Position numbers and translations under genes: made by a program
Part shown: one piece after another, positions 26,444 through 34,904 of the stretch
Layout of the letters: every line of letters begins with the position of its first letter
Position numbering within the stretch: position 1 is the first letter of the stretch
Notes under the pieces: generated by a model
Database searches by the model: none
What the model saw: only the letters and a program-made list of their open reading frames with translations
What the model was told of the DNA's origin: nothing
From: Rhizobium sp. Leaf306
Lineage (GTDB): Bacteria; Pseudomonadota; Alphaproteobacteria; Rhizobiales; Rhizobiaceae
Assembly (NCBI RefSeq): GCF_001423425.1
Contig: NZ_LMNX01000003.1
Span: 715,044 to 779,043 of the forward strand
DNA: 64,000 bases
Direction of reading: 5' to 3'

Positions 26444-26743
26444 TCAGCAGATATAATCGACCTGATGGCGGGCGATCCGGATGCCCTCGAGCTCGGCTCG
26501 CACCTTCGCGTGCGCCGGATGGTCCGCGTAAAGCTTGAGAGCGGCTTCGTCGTCGAACTCGGAGTAGAGAACTACGTCGCAGGCATAGGAGATGCGGCTG
26601 ATGTCCAACCCCACCTCAATTGTACTCAAACCGGGGATCTGCCCTTTGAGGCCTTCGAATTTGGTCTTGATCAGACGCGCAGCCGCCAGTTTCTCCTCGG
26701 GCGTCTCGCCGCGCACGTTCCACATGACGATGTGCCGGATCAT
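26444..26743 (-). CDS. Dabb (stress-responsive alpha/beta barrel) domain protein
   Basis: The 99-residue protein shows the ferredoxin-like Dabb fold: 'MIRHIVMWNVRGETPEEKL' at the start, 'IEVGLDISR', 'DVVLYSEFDDEAALKLYADH' and 'HPAHAKVRAEL'. Such proteins form dimeric barrels that in some cases cyclise or isomerise ring compounds (olivetolic acid cyclase is a member). Its ATG overlaps the stop of a 36-residue frame as ATGA. Its place between maleylacetate reductase and the PanE-like gene suggests a role in handling a ring intermediate, which is an inference. Confidence 0.88.
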   Translation of the reverse strand: MIRHIVMWNVRGETPEEKLAAARLIKTKFEGLKGQIPGLSTIEVGLDISRISYACDVVLYSEFDDEAALKLYADHPAHAKVRAELEGIRIARHQVDYIC

Positions 26744-26850
26744 GGCTTGTCTTCCCGCTCACCCATGCCGTCGTTCACGACATAGGCCGCTCCCAGCTCA
26801 CGAAGCCAATCCGATATCACGTGCCAGCAGTCTCCAAGCCACTTGCTCAT
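26740..26850 (-). CDS. Very short protein coupled to the Dabb gene
   Basis: A 36-codon frame (MSKWLGDCWHVISDWLRE...) has a strong GGGAGGGGG ribosome site about 8 bases upstream of its ATG and ends in an ATGA overlap with the Dabb gene. It is rich in tryptophan (three) and probably forms an amphipathic helix. It sits 37 bases after the maleylacetate reductase stop. I know no family. Confidence 0.6.
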   Translation of the reverse strand: MSKWLGDCWHVISDWLRELGAAYVVNDGMGEREDKP

Positions 26851-26887
26851 CGCTAACCCCCTCCCAAGGGCCGTTCATTATAAGAGG

Positions 26888-27946
26888 TTATTCTGGTCGC
26901 TGGCCCTCGTAAGCCCTTGCCAGAAGCTGGCGCAGGCCGTCTTTCTCAAGCACCCGCGGGTTCCAGTAGGCATTGGCCATGGCCTGTTCGACGGCAGCAT
27001 CGATCCCATCTCCCGGCATGCCCATCGTTTTGAGGGCCGTGGAAGCCCCCAATCCCTCGGCCAGATCGAACAGCCCCGTTGCCGCGTCATCCGAACCAAG
27101 AGCTGCGGCGATTTTGGCCATGGCTTCCGGCGTGGCCGGCGCGTTGTAGGCGACCGCATGCGGCAGAAGCGCCGTGTGCATGGGTGCGTGCGGCAGGTTG
27201 AACATGCCGCCGAGCGTGTGGCAAAGCTTGTGGTGCAGCGCCATCCCGACGGATCCAAGGCACACGCCACAGAGCCAGGCCCCATAGAGCGCGTCCGCCC
27301 TGGCGTCCGGATCATTCGGTCGACGGGCAATGATGGGAAGCGCGCGGGCAATCGCGGCAATCCCCTGCTCCGCCATCAGCGAAACAATCGGGTTGGCCTC
27401 GCGGGCATAAAGCGCTTCCACCGCGTGGGCGATCGCGTTGATGCCGCTCGTGACCGACATGGCAACCGGAAGGGTCAGAGTGAGGTCGACGTCGTAGACG
27501 ATCACCTCGGGCAGGATGCGCGGATCAAATTTCGTGACCTTTCGTCCGTTCTCGGTCTCACCCAGAATGGGCGTCGCCTCCGAGCCCGCATAGGTCGTTG
27601 GCACCACGATCTGCGGCAGGTCGGTGCGAAATGCGATGGCTTTGCCAAGGCCTGTCGTCGAGCCGCCACCGATCGACAGCACGGCATCGGCGGAGAGGCT
27701 CTCGACCGTTCGCATCGCATCCTGCGTCACCTCGACGGGCGTGTGCATCTGCGCGTTCGAATACATCCCTGCAAAACGGGAGCCTAGAATCTCTGCGATC
27801 CCTTGCGCCTGTTCCGCCTGCTCCGGCGTCGAAAGGACCAGGATGCGCCGGACGTCCAGCCTGTCGGCTTCGTCACCCAGGCGCGATACCGTGCCGCTTC
27901 CGAAAATGACGCGGGCCGGATTTCCATTATAGACGAAATTATCCAC
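26888..27946 (-). CDS. Maleylacetate reductase (iron-containing alcohol dehydrogenase family)
   Basis: The 352-residue protein has 'DAVLSIGGGSTTGLGKAIAF' (nucleotide site near residue 90-105), 'VVPTTYAGSEATPILGETE' and 'SVTSGINAIAHAVEALYA', and 'MALHHKLCHTLGGMFNLPHA' near residue 235. These match maleylacetate reductases, which reduce maleylacetate to 3-oxoadipate with NAD(P)H. Maleylacetate is the ring-cleavage product of hydroxyquinol, and the hydroxyquinol dioxygenase gene lies 9 bases upstream. A GTG start was chosen because AGGAG is 6 bases before it. Confidence 0.92.
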   Translation of the reverse strand: MDNFVYNGNPARVIFGSGTVSRLGDEADRLDVRRILVLSTPEQAEQAQGIAEILGSRFAGMYSNAQMHTPVEVTQDAMRTVESLSADAVLSIGGGSTTGLGKAIAFRTDLPQIVVPTTYAGSEATPILGETENGRKVTKFDPRILPEVIVYDVDLTLTLPVAMSVTSGINAIAHAVEALYAREANPIVSLMAEQGIAAIARALPIIARRPNDPDARADALYGAWLCGVCLGSVGMALHHKLCHTLGGMFNLPHAPMHTALLPHAVAYNAPATPEAMAKIAAALGSDDAATGLFDLAEGLGASTALKTMGMPGDGIDAAVEQAMANAYWNPRVLEKDGLRQLLARAYEGQRPE

Positions 27947-27955
27947 GCCTTGCTC

Positions 27956-28813
27956 CTATCTAGACTGTTGCGGAGGGACGAGGATGAAATCGAACTCCGA
28001 ACGCCACAGCGTCTCGCCATCTTCCATACGGTCGAACGGTGCCACAAGGGTCGACTTGACGCCAAACACCGCGTCGGACTCGAGATACGCATCACCGCCG
28101 ACAAACGTATGCGTCACCAGTTTCTGGTAGCCTTCGGCACGCACCATGTAATGCATATGCGCTGGGCGATAAGGATGCCGTCCCAGATGCGCCAGCATCT
28201 CCCCCACAGGGCCGTCGTCGGGAATGGGGTAGGACACCGGCTTGATGCCAATGAAGCTGTAATGTCCATCGGCCCCGGTGACGAACACGCCGCGATTGTT
28301 CCATTTCGGCTGAATGTCGGGCTGCTGGACGTCATAGTAGCCGTCGGCATTGTCGGACCACACGTCGATCCGCGCCCCCTCGATTGGCTTGCCCTCAAGA
28401 TCAAGCACACGGCCGAGGAACAGGCAGCTCTCGCCCTTACCATCCCGACAGATCTCGTCGCCCATCTCCCGCACCGGCGCGCCTTCGACATGGAACGGGC
28501 CGAACACGGTGTTTTCCGTGGCACCCTCGGGCCGGCGGTTATTGATAGCATCCACCAGCATCGACAGACCGAGCGTATCGGAGAGAAGAATGAACTCCTG
28601 CCGCTCCGGCGTGCAGATCTGGCCGGTGCGCGTGAGAAACCCGATCGCCGTTTCCCACTCGTCCTGGGTCAGCTGGACGTCCAGGGCGAAGTCATGCAGA
28701 TGCTTCACGAGGCTCGCCATCACGTGCGCAAGGCGCGGATCAACGTCAGCGCCCATGCGCGCATTGACGGTATCGACCGAGTTCGTCTCCGTAAAGTAAC
28801 CGATGTCAGCCAT
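27956..28813 (-). CDS. Hydroxyquinol 1,2-dioxygenase (intradiol ring cleavage)
   Basis: The 285-residue intradiol dioxygenase has an N-terminal dimerisation helix region and the family signature 'GKPIEGARIDVWSDNADGYY' (141-160). The Fe(III) ligands are predicted as Y160, Y195, H219 and H221 ('RPAHMHYMV'). Residue pattern and partner gene (maleylacetate reductase) point to hydroxyquinol (1,2,4-trihydroxybenzene) rather than catechol, since no muconate cycloisomerase is present. It cleaves the ring to maleylacetate. It lies 39 bases after the reductase gene of the PRISE type and 9 bases before maleylacetate reductase. Confidence 0.92.
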   Translation of the reverse strand: MADIGYFTETNSVDTVNARMGADVDPRLAHVMASLVKHLHDFALDVQLTQDEWETAIGFLTRTGQICTPERQEFILLSDTLGLSMLVDAINNRRPEGATENTVFGPFHVEGAPVREMGDEICRDGKGESCLFLGRVLDLEGKPIEGARIDVWSDNADGYYDVQQPDIQPKWNNRGVFVTGADGHYSFIGIKPVSYPIPDDGPVGEMLAHLGRHPYRPAHMHYMVRAEGYQKLVTHTFVGGDAYLESDAVFGVKSTLVAPFDRMEDGETLWRSEFDFILVPPQQSR

Positions 28814-28852
28814 GGCCTGTCGATCTCCCTTGCTGGTCGCGTGGTCCTGTCA

Positions 28853-29911
28853 TTACGGAATGATCCGGTCGGCGCGCAGACGATCGAACGCGTCCGTGAA
28901 GGATTCTGTCGTGTCCTGGTAGGCGAGGAAGCCTGCCTTGCGGCTGCGGGCCATGTCGTTGAACGTCTCCACCTGCCGGCCGAGGTCGGCATCTGTGTGC
29001 CAGAAGGAGGCCACGCGCGAGAGCGCATTCTCCTTCAGCCCGTGCTTCTTCACGAGCGCATCCCAGATGGGCGCGGCATCGGCCATCTTCGTCTCGAGCG
29101 GCTGAGGAGAGCCCGGATAGTCCGCAGCTTCGATGCCGAAATAGGCAGCGATGCGCGGCCAGAGCCACTTCCAGCGGAAGACATCGCCATTGACCACGTT
29201 GAACGCCGTGTTGGCTGCGGCCGGCGTCGTCGACGCCCAGGCCAGTTGATTGGCGAGGATGCGCGCATCGGTGACGTCGGTTGCCGCCTGCCATTGCTCG
29301 GAGGATCCCGGAAACACGAAGGGCATGCCGGTTTCCTTGCAGATGGAGGCATAGACGCCGAGCGTGGCCGCCATGTTCATCGCATTACCGACCGCATAGC
29401 CGATCAGGGTGTGCGGCCGATGCACCGACCAGGTGAACCCTTCGCGGGCTGCCGCCGCAAAGACCTCGTCTTCCTGCACATAGTAGAAGTTCTGGTTGGG
29501 AAGGCGCTCCTGCTCTTCGCGGAACGGCGTCTGCGGCGCGACTTTCGCATAGTTCTCGAAAGGCCCAAGATAATGCTTGGTGCCGGTAACGAGGGCGACA
29601 TGGTTCACACCTCGGCCACGCAGGGCATCGAGAACGTTGCGGACGATCGCACCATTCACCTTGCAGTTCTCGTCTTCCGTCTCCTGCCGCGACCAGGCGG
29701 TGATGAAGACATGGGTAGGCCGGATACCCTCGAGGGCGGCAGCGACGGAGGCAGCGTCGGTGAGGTCGCAGGACAGGGTCCGGACGGCGGCAATCGGGCT
29801 TTGCGACCGGGACAGACCGGAAATCTCCCAGCCGCCTTGGGCCAGCAGGTATTCGGCAAGATTGCTGCCGGCAATGCCGGTCGCACCGACAATGAGAGCG
29901 TGATGTGTCAT
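28853..29911 (-). CDS. SDR-family reductase of the PRISE type (iridoid synthase / progesterone 5-beta-reductase-like)
   Basis: The 352-residue protein has an N-terminal 'ALIVGATGIAGSNLAEYLL' NAD(P)-binding loop. It then has 'VTGTKHYLGPFENY', where the K of the usual 'GxKxY' active-site segment is seen, and later 'FYYVQEDEVFAAA' with the catalytic tyrosine region. This fits PRISE enzymes, which reduce enone double bonds in ring compounds. The start MTHHALIVG was chosen because GGATGAG stands just upstream; the ATG 12 bases earlier overlaps the previous gene without a site. In this operon it may reduce an unsaturated ring ketone. The substrate is not known. Confidence 0.8.
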   Translation of the reverse strand: MTHHALIVGATGIAGSNLAEYLLAQGGWEISGLSRSQSPIAAVRTLSCDLTDAASVAAALEGIRPTHVFITAWSRQETEDENCKVNGAIVRNVLDALRGRGVNHVALVTGTKHYLGPFENYAKVAPQTPFREEQERLPNQNFYYVQEDEVFAAAAREGFTWSVHRPHTLIGYAVGNAMNMAATLGVYASICKETGMPFVFPGSSEQWQAATDVTDARILANQLAWASTTPAAANTAFNVVNGDVFRWKWLWPRIAAYFGIEAADYPGSPQPLETKMADAAPIWDALVKKHGLKENALSRVASFWHTDADLGRQVETFNDMARSRKAGFLAYQDTTESFTDAFDRLRADRIIP

Positions 29912-29915
29912 GTTC

Positions 29916-30899
29916 TCATCCATTCAAAAGAGTGATCTTGATGCTCTTGGTCGCGTCCTTGCCAAAGTTGAAGGCTTGCACCGCATCGGTCAGAGCATAG
30001 TCATGGGTCTGGATCGGCGAGAGGTCGATGCCCGTTCGCTCCAGGAAGCGGATCGCGGCCGGCCAGACGCCGGGCGAGCCGATACAGCCCCGGACCGTCA
30101 GATTCTTCATCTGGATCTGGCCGATGACAACAGGGACTTTGCGGCCGATGTTGATGCCGACCATCGACATGCGCCCGTCTTCTCTTGCGTAGTCGAACGC
30201 CGCCGCAAGCGAGGCATCATGTCCGGAGGCTTCGACCACCAGATCAGCGCCATGACCACCGGTCATCTCTCGGATCCGATCTGCCGCGCCGCCATCGGAT
30301 GGATCGATCGCAGCGTCTGCGCCGAGTTTCAGCGCCACATCGCGACGGGTTGCGAGCGGATCAACGACGATGACGCGTGCACCCATGCCGATCGCAGCCG
30401 CCGCCGACACCAGGCCGATCGTTCCGCCGCCGGAGACGACGACCGTCTCGCTGGCATTGGTGCCGCCGGACCGCAGCACCGCATAGAAGCCGCAGGTAAA
30501 CGGCTCGATCAGCGCCGCCTTCTTGTCGTCCACCGCGTCCGGCAGCTTATGCAGCCACTCCGGATTGACGGCGAAGAACTCCCGGTCGGCGCCGCTTATC
30601 GAAAAACCGAAATGATGAAGCCGCTCGGGCGTGCGCACCACGCATTCGCCGACGACACGGTCTCCCGCCTTGAAGCCCGTGACGTTGCGACCGACCTCGA
30701 CGATCTCGCCGCTCCACTCGTGGCCGGGCGTCACCGGATAGGAGATCGGAATGATGTAGCGACCGGCCAGAAGTTCGTAATCCGAGTGACAGATGCCGAC
30801 GGCACGGGTTCGGACGAGGACCTCGTTGGCAGAGATTTCCGGCATGGCCAGATCGGCAATGACAGGCTTGTCCGGTGCTTCGAATACCAAGGCTTTCAT
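29916..30899 (-). CDS. Zinc-dependent alcohol dehydrogenase (MDR family)
   Basis: The 327-residue protein starts MKALVFEAPDKPV after a strong GGGAGGAG. It has the catalytic zinc site 'GICHSDYELLAGRY' and 'TPGHEWSGEIVEVGRNV', and an NAD loop 'VVSGGGTIGLVSAAAAIGMG'. The structural-zinc cysteine cluster is missing, as in several sugar-alcohol dehydrogenases. It would oxidise a secondary alcohol in the pathway. It lies between the Gfo/Idh/MocA gene and the PRISE-type gene, with short gaps on both sides. Confidence 0.9.
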   Translation of the reverse strand: MKALVFEAPDKPVIADLAMPEISANEVLVRTRAVGICHSDYELLAGRYIIPISYPVTPGHEWSGEIVEVGRNVTGFKAGDRVVGECVVRTPERLHHFGFSISGADREFFAVNPEWLHKLPDAVDDKKAALIEPFTCGFYAVLRSGGTNASETVVVSGGGTIGLVSAAAAIGMGARVIVVDPLATRRDVALKLGADAAIDPSDGGAADRIREMTGGHGADLVVEASGHDASLAAAFDYAREDGRMSMVGINIGRKVPVVIGQIQMKNLTVRGCIGSPGVWPAAIRFLERTGIDLSPIQTHDYALTDAVQAFNFGKDATKSIKITLLNG

Positions 30900-30921
30900 G
30901 ATGCTCCTCCCAAAGCCAATC

Positions 30922-31935
30922 TCAAAGTTGCTCGACTGCGCCCGAGCGGGCAGACAGGATGATCGCTTCGAGCAGCGCAATATTGTCGATCATTTCTTCG
31001 CCGCTGATCGGATAGGTCTCTCTGCCGCGGACAGCGCGCGCAAAAGCCCGCAGGTTGTCCCGGACCGGCTCGGCCGGTGACACTTCGCGGGTCGTTATCG
31101 GCTGGCCCTTCCAGCCCTCGGTGACGATCCACCCATCAGGCGATTCCACATGCGCTTTGTCCCGCACCTCGATCCAGCCGAGCGTGCCGAACACCGCAAA
31201 GCGCGAGATGAACGGCGTTGCAAGTGTGGCGGACACATAGGCCGACCCGCCGGACTTGAAGCGGATATGCGCACTCATGGTGTCGCCCTGCGGGATTTCC
31301 GACGCGAGGTTTTCGCAGATGACGCGGACATCCTTCGCCGGTCCCATCAGCTTGACGGAGAGGTCCGTCAGATGGATGCCGGTGGCGGTCATGCCGCCCG
31401 CCGGCGCCTGTTCGGCATTGAGCCGCCAGTTGGACGGATCGAGCCCCAGGAACTTGTCATGGCTGAAATTGGCTTCGATCTGCAGCAGGCGGCCAAGGCG
31501 GCCCGTGGCCGCGGCATCAAGGATCTCGGCAATCGGCGGTTCAAAGCGGCGCTCGTGGCCCATGCCAAGCACCAGACCGGCCTTCTCGCACAGCGCGACA
31601 GAGGCTTCGGCGTCCTTCCTGGTCATCGCAAGCGGCTTTTCGCAAAAGACATGCTTGCCGGCAGCAACCGCCTGCGCGATCTGGTTCTGGTGCAGCGAAT
31701 GTGGCGTTGCCAAAATCACGGCCTCGACCTCGGGATCGGCAAGCGCCTCGCCGAGTTCGGAGGAGAAACGCATGCCCCGTTCCGCGGCAAAGCCCTGCTC
31801 TGCCGGGTTGGGGTCGACGCCATGCACGAAGTGCATTTCAGCACCTCCGGCATTGACCAGCGTCGCCATTTTCTTGCCCCACCAGCCAAGGCCGACAATG
31901 GCCGCCTGGACGGGTTTTCCCTCGTAGCCGCTCAT
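30922..31935 (-). CDS. Gfo/Idh/MocA-family oxidoreductase
   Basis: The 337-residue protein has the N-terminal NAD loop 'AAIVGLGWWGKKMATLVNAG', the signature 'GKHVFCEKPLAMTRKDAEA' with the conserved E-K-P, and a C-terminal sheet domain with 'GGMTATGIHLTDL', whose His aligns with the catalytic His region. Relatives oxidise inositol, glucosides, levoglucosan or other polyols. Its ATG overlaps the stop of the YciI-like gene as ATGA. Together with the CUT2 importer it suggests that the imported compound is a polyol, cyclitol or glycoside. Confidence 0.9.
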   Translation of the reverse strand: MSGYEGKPVQAAIVGLGWWGKKMATLVNAGGAEMHFVHGVDPNPAEQGFAAERGMRFSSELGEALADPEVEAVILATPHSLHQNQIAQAVAAGKHVFCEKPLAMTRKDAEASVALCEKAGLVLGMGHERRFEPPIAEILDAAATGRLGRLLQIEANFSHDKFLGLDPSNWRLNAEQAPAGGMTATGIHLTDLSVKLMGPAKDVRVICENLASEIPQGDTMSAHIRFKSGGSAYVSATLATPFISRFAVFGTLGWIEVRDKAHVESPDGWIVTEGWKGQPITTREVSPAEPVRDNLRAFARAVRGRETYPISGEEMIDNIALLEAIILSARSGAVEQL

Positions 31936-32216
31936 CGGTTGTCCACCCGCTTGGCAAAGGGATGGATGTTTACCGACGCCCAGACGCCGGCAGCATTGAA
32001 CGGGTCTGCCTGATTGAAGGCCACCACCTCGTCCTTCGTGTCGGCCTCGAGCAGGAACAGCGAGCCGATCATCGTCTCGTTATCGTCGGCAAGAAGAGGA
32101 CCGGAGATTACGGTCTTTGTCTTGGCAGATGCCAGATAGGCCTTATGGGCATCGTAATGGGCGAGGCGCTTGTCAACGGCGCCGGGATGATCGAGGCAAT
32201 GAACGATGTAATGCAT
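31932..32216 (-). CDS. YciI-like protein
   Basis: The 94-residue protein (MHYIVHCLDHPGAVDKRL...) shows the YciI fold with a conserved His in 'HYDAHKAYL' and 'SGPLLADDNETMIGSLFLLE'. One characterised YciI-type enzyme, TftG of Burkholderia cepacia AC1100, removes chloride from 5-chlorohydroxyquinol in a pathway that also uses hydroxyquinol dioxygenase and maleylacetate reductase. The same combination here suggests that this protein acts on a hydroxyquinol-type or quinone intermediate, which is an inference. GAGGG stands 6 bases before the ATG. Confidence 0.88.
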   Translation of the reverse strand: MHYIVHCLDHPGAVDKRLAHYDAHKAYLASAKTKTVISGPLLADDNETMIGSLFLLEADTKDEVVAFNQADPFNAAGVWASVNIHPFAKRVDNR

Positions 32217-32332
32217 GATAACCCTCTTGGATCAGGCTGTTTCAAGTGCTGCAGACCGCCCGCAAATCACCTTTGGTCGGACGGATCTGCGTGGCGGCCG
32301 CGCTTGTCACGGTCCGCGGCAAGCGCAGGGTG

Positions 32333-33406
32333 TCAGCCCTGCATGTTGACCAAAATCTTCATGTGTGACGCATTGGGATCGAGCAGAGCCTCGAAACCCT
32401 TCTCGACCACATCCTCCGGCGAGATCTGCGCGGTCACAATCTGCTCAACCGGAAAGATGCCGGCGCCGATCATCTGGGCGATGCGTGGCCAGATCGTCAC
32501 CGGATAGCACCACGTCGCCTCCACTGTGATATCCTTCAAGGCCCAGAGCATGGCGTCGATCGAGGCAGGTTTGACATGCAGGCCGACCTGGACGACCGTG
32601 CCTCGGCGCTTGACGGCCTTGACGCAGAGATTGAGAGAGGCTTCCGCGCCGACGCATTCGAGCGCCACATCGACGCCGACGCCGTCTTCGGTATGCTGCC
32701 GGAAAAGGCTTTCCGTATCCGTTTCGCGCGGGTCGAAGACGATCGCCTCCGGGACCAGCTTCTGAGCCAGCGCGCGGCGGTTTGGATTGAGTTCGGAAAC
32801 GAAGATCGTCGTCGCACCGGCTGCGCGGGTCGCCAGAAGGACCAGCGCTCCGATCGGCCCGACACCGGACACGAGGACCGTGCTTCCGGCCTCGACACCG
32901 CCGCGATCGACGCCGTAGAGCGCGACCGCCGCCGGTTCGATCATCGCCGCCTGAACGTCGCTGACGCTGTCAGGGACCGGAAAGACGTTGTAGCTGTTGA
33001 CGACAGCGCGCTCTCCCATGCCGCCCCAGTCCCAGGACAGGCCGACGCAGGCCATTTTCTCGCTGAGATGATACTGACCGCGGCGCCCGTAGTAGTCGTC
33101 GCGTGGGGAGATGAGCGGCTGCACCGACACGCGGGTTCCGGGCGAAACATGCGTGACGTTGCGCCCGACTTCGAGGACGCGCGCCGAGAATTCGTGGCCT
33201 AGAATCTGTGGCAGTGTTGCGCCCGAATAGACATGAGGCGTGCTCGGCGTCACGATCGGTCCGGCAATGTATTCATGCAGGTCGGTCCCGCAAATGCCAC
33301 AGACCAGCGGCTCGATCAGCACCATGTCGTCCCCGAGCGGACCCGAAGGCGCCGGGACATCCTCCACCCGGATGTCTTTCTGTGTGTAGTAGCGAACGGC
33401 TTTCAT
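32333..33406 (-). CDS. Zinc-dependent dehydrogenase, butanediol/sorbitol dehydrogenase-like
   Basis: The 357-residue MDR enzyme has the zinc site 'CGICGTDLHEYIAGP' and 'ILGHEFSARVLEVGRNV', and an NAD loop 'VLVSGVGPIGALVLLATRAAG'. The long segment between the zinc residues ('TPSTPHVYSGATLP') is typical of 2,3-butanediol dehydrogenase-like members. The structural-zinc cysteines are absent. The start MKAVRYYTQ has AAGGA about 8 bases upstream; the open frame continues 66 codons further without a site. It is the first gene of the long minus-strand catabolic set, 116 bases before the YciI gene. Confidence 0.9.
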   Translation of the reverse strand: MKAVRYYTQKDIRVEDVPAPSGPLGDDMVLIEPLVCGICGTDLHEYIAGPIVTPSTPHVYSGATLPQILGHEFSARVLEVGRNVTHVSPGTRVSVQPLISPRDDYYGRRGQYHLSEKMACVGLSWDWGGMGERAVVNSYNVFPVPDSVSDVQAAMIEPAAVALYGVDRGGVEAGSTVLVSGVGPIGALVLLATRAAGATTIFVSELNPNRRALAQKLVPEAIVFDPRETDTESLFRQHTEDGVGVDVALECVGAEASLNLCVKAVKRRGTVVQVGLHVKPASIDAMLWALKDITVEATWCYPVTIWPRIAQMIGAGIFPVEQIVTAQISPEDVVEKGFEALLDPNASHMKILVNMQG

Positions 33407-33907
33407 CTGACTGTCCTTCCCGAAATAACTGCATCTGCCTGCGCTGCCAGCCGCGCCAATCTCCGATGTCACGAGGCGACATGGCGGCAGTGGCCTCACC
33501 AACGCATTGCCGAGGTTTGCTAGCGTCGAATATCCAAATTTCTGAAATGATCGTCTTGCATGGCGGATCCTCCTCCGATCCTCGACATATCCTGCGAAAC
33601 ACACGGCACAGGGGAACGACGCTCGACAGCGCGCACACCATGATCCTTGTTGTCAGCTAAGTTCCTCCCACGGAACGCTGAACGGTCCGACTTCAGGCTA
33701 GTAGATAACGGAACCTGTCACAGCCCCCCTTTTGTCCAGAATGGATATTTTGCAGAGAGCATTCGGTAGGCTGTCGCCCTAGTGTTTTGGAGGGAGGAAA
33801 TGTCTGGTCCGCGCTGATCGATGCGCGCGCTGGGCGTATGGATCCCCAGGCGATGGCCAGATCGGTGGTCCGTCACAGCCTGTTGTCGATTGGGACGGGA
33901 GGACGCA
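33407..33907. promoter_or_regulatory. Divergent control region of the catabolic island
   Basis: About 500 bases between the divergent dehydrogenase gene (minus) and the beta-hydroxyacid dehydrogenase gene (plus). An inverted repeat GTTCC-N6-GGAAC lies at 33661-33676 and a further GGAAC occurs near 33710, candidates for binding by the nearby winged-helix regulator. A strong GGAGGGAGG before an ATG at 33799 opens only a five-codon frame (MSGPR), perhaps a leader or a decayed start. No other gene is visible. Confidence 0.4.
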
Positions 33908-34810
33908 ATGAACGAAGAAATTTCAGTCGGCTGGGCTGGCATAGGCAAGATGGGCGCTCCGATGAGCCGCCGGGTGCTGGAAGCCGGTTACCGGCTTCAC
34001 GTCTATGAACCCTTGCCCGAAAATCGGGCGACGATCGTTGCGGAAGGCGCCAATGTCGCCCACACGCTTGAGGATCTGGCCGCAAAATCCGACGTCGTGA
34101 TCCTGACTATTCCCAACGACGCCGTTTTGCGCGACCTCATCTTCGGCAAGGGCGGCCTTGCGAGCGTCATGAAAACCGGCCAGACGCTGGTGGAAATGAG
34201 CACTGTGTCGCCCGCGATCTCCGCCGAAGTGAATGAAGCCATGAGCGCATGCGGCGTCCATTACCTGCGCGCACCGGTCTCGGGCAGCACGGCGACCGCG
34301 TCTGCGGGAACCCTTTCGGTTATGGCGTCAGGTCCGGAAGACGCCTACAAGCGCCTCGATCCTATCTTTGGTTGCTTTGCCTCGCGTCGCTTCTATGTCG
34401 GCCAGGCCGAGGAGGCCCGCTATCTGAAGCTCGTCCTCAACGCCTTGGTGGGCGCCACATCGGCGCTGCTGGGCGAAGCGCTGACGCTCGGCCTCAAGGG
34501 AAACCTCTCGGTTGAGACCATGCTCAATGTCATTTGCGAAAGTGCAGTTGCGTCGCCTTTGATCGCCTATAAGCGTGACCTTCTGGTCCAGCGCAATTTC
34601 GATCCGGCATTTTCGGTGTCGCAGATGATGAAGGACTTCGACCTGATCCTCGACGCGGCCCGGGCAGACCATATCCCGATGTACATGGCATCGATGATCC
34701 GTCAGCAATACGAGACCGCCTTTACGGAAGGGCTGGCTGAAAAGGACTTCTTTGTGCTGTTCGAGCAGTCCGAACGCCGCGCGGGTCTGCTGCCGCCAGC
34801 GGAAAAATAA
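33908..34810 (+). CDS. 3-hydroxyisobutyrate dehydrogenase-like (beta-hydroxyacid) dehydrogenase
   Basis: The 300-residue protein starts after a strong GGGAGGACG site. It has the NAD loop 'GWAGIGKMGAPMSRRVLEAG', the substrate segment 'RAPVSGSTATASAGTLSVMA' and the catalytic lysine region 'EARYLKLVLNALVG' near residue 175. Family members oxidise 3-hydroxyisobutyrate, tartronate semialdehyde or related beta-hydroxyacids. It is divergent from the catabolic operon and 94 bases before the regulator gene, with which it is probably co-transcribed. Confidence 0.88.
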   Translation: MNEEISVGWAGIGKMGAPMSRRVLEAGYRLHVYEPLPENRATIVAEGANVAHTLEDLAAKSDVVILTIPNDAVLRDLIFGKGGLASVMKTGQTLVEMSTVSPAISAEVNEAMSACGVHYLRAPVSGSTATASAGTLSVMASGPEDAYKRLDPIFGCFASRRFYVGQAEEARYLKLVLNALVGATSALLGEALTLGLKGNLSVETMLNVICESAVASPLIAYKRDLLVQRNFDPAFSVSQMMKDFDLILDAARADHIPMYMASMIRQQYETAFTEGLAEKDFFVLFEQSERRAGLLPPAEK

Positions 34811-34904
34811 TCACCACATTCGCGTCAGCACCTGGAGCGCCTAGCCAAGAGGCGCTGCAATGGCTACGAACATCGTCTAGTGACGCGACGGACGGGGGGC
34901 CGAC

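Noticed and set aside
27803..29935. Long plus-strand open frame (710 codons) opposite maleylacetate reductase, hydroxyquinol dioxygenase and the PRISE reductase
   Set aside because: Three well-supported minus-strand genes explain the DNA; the product has no family features.
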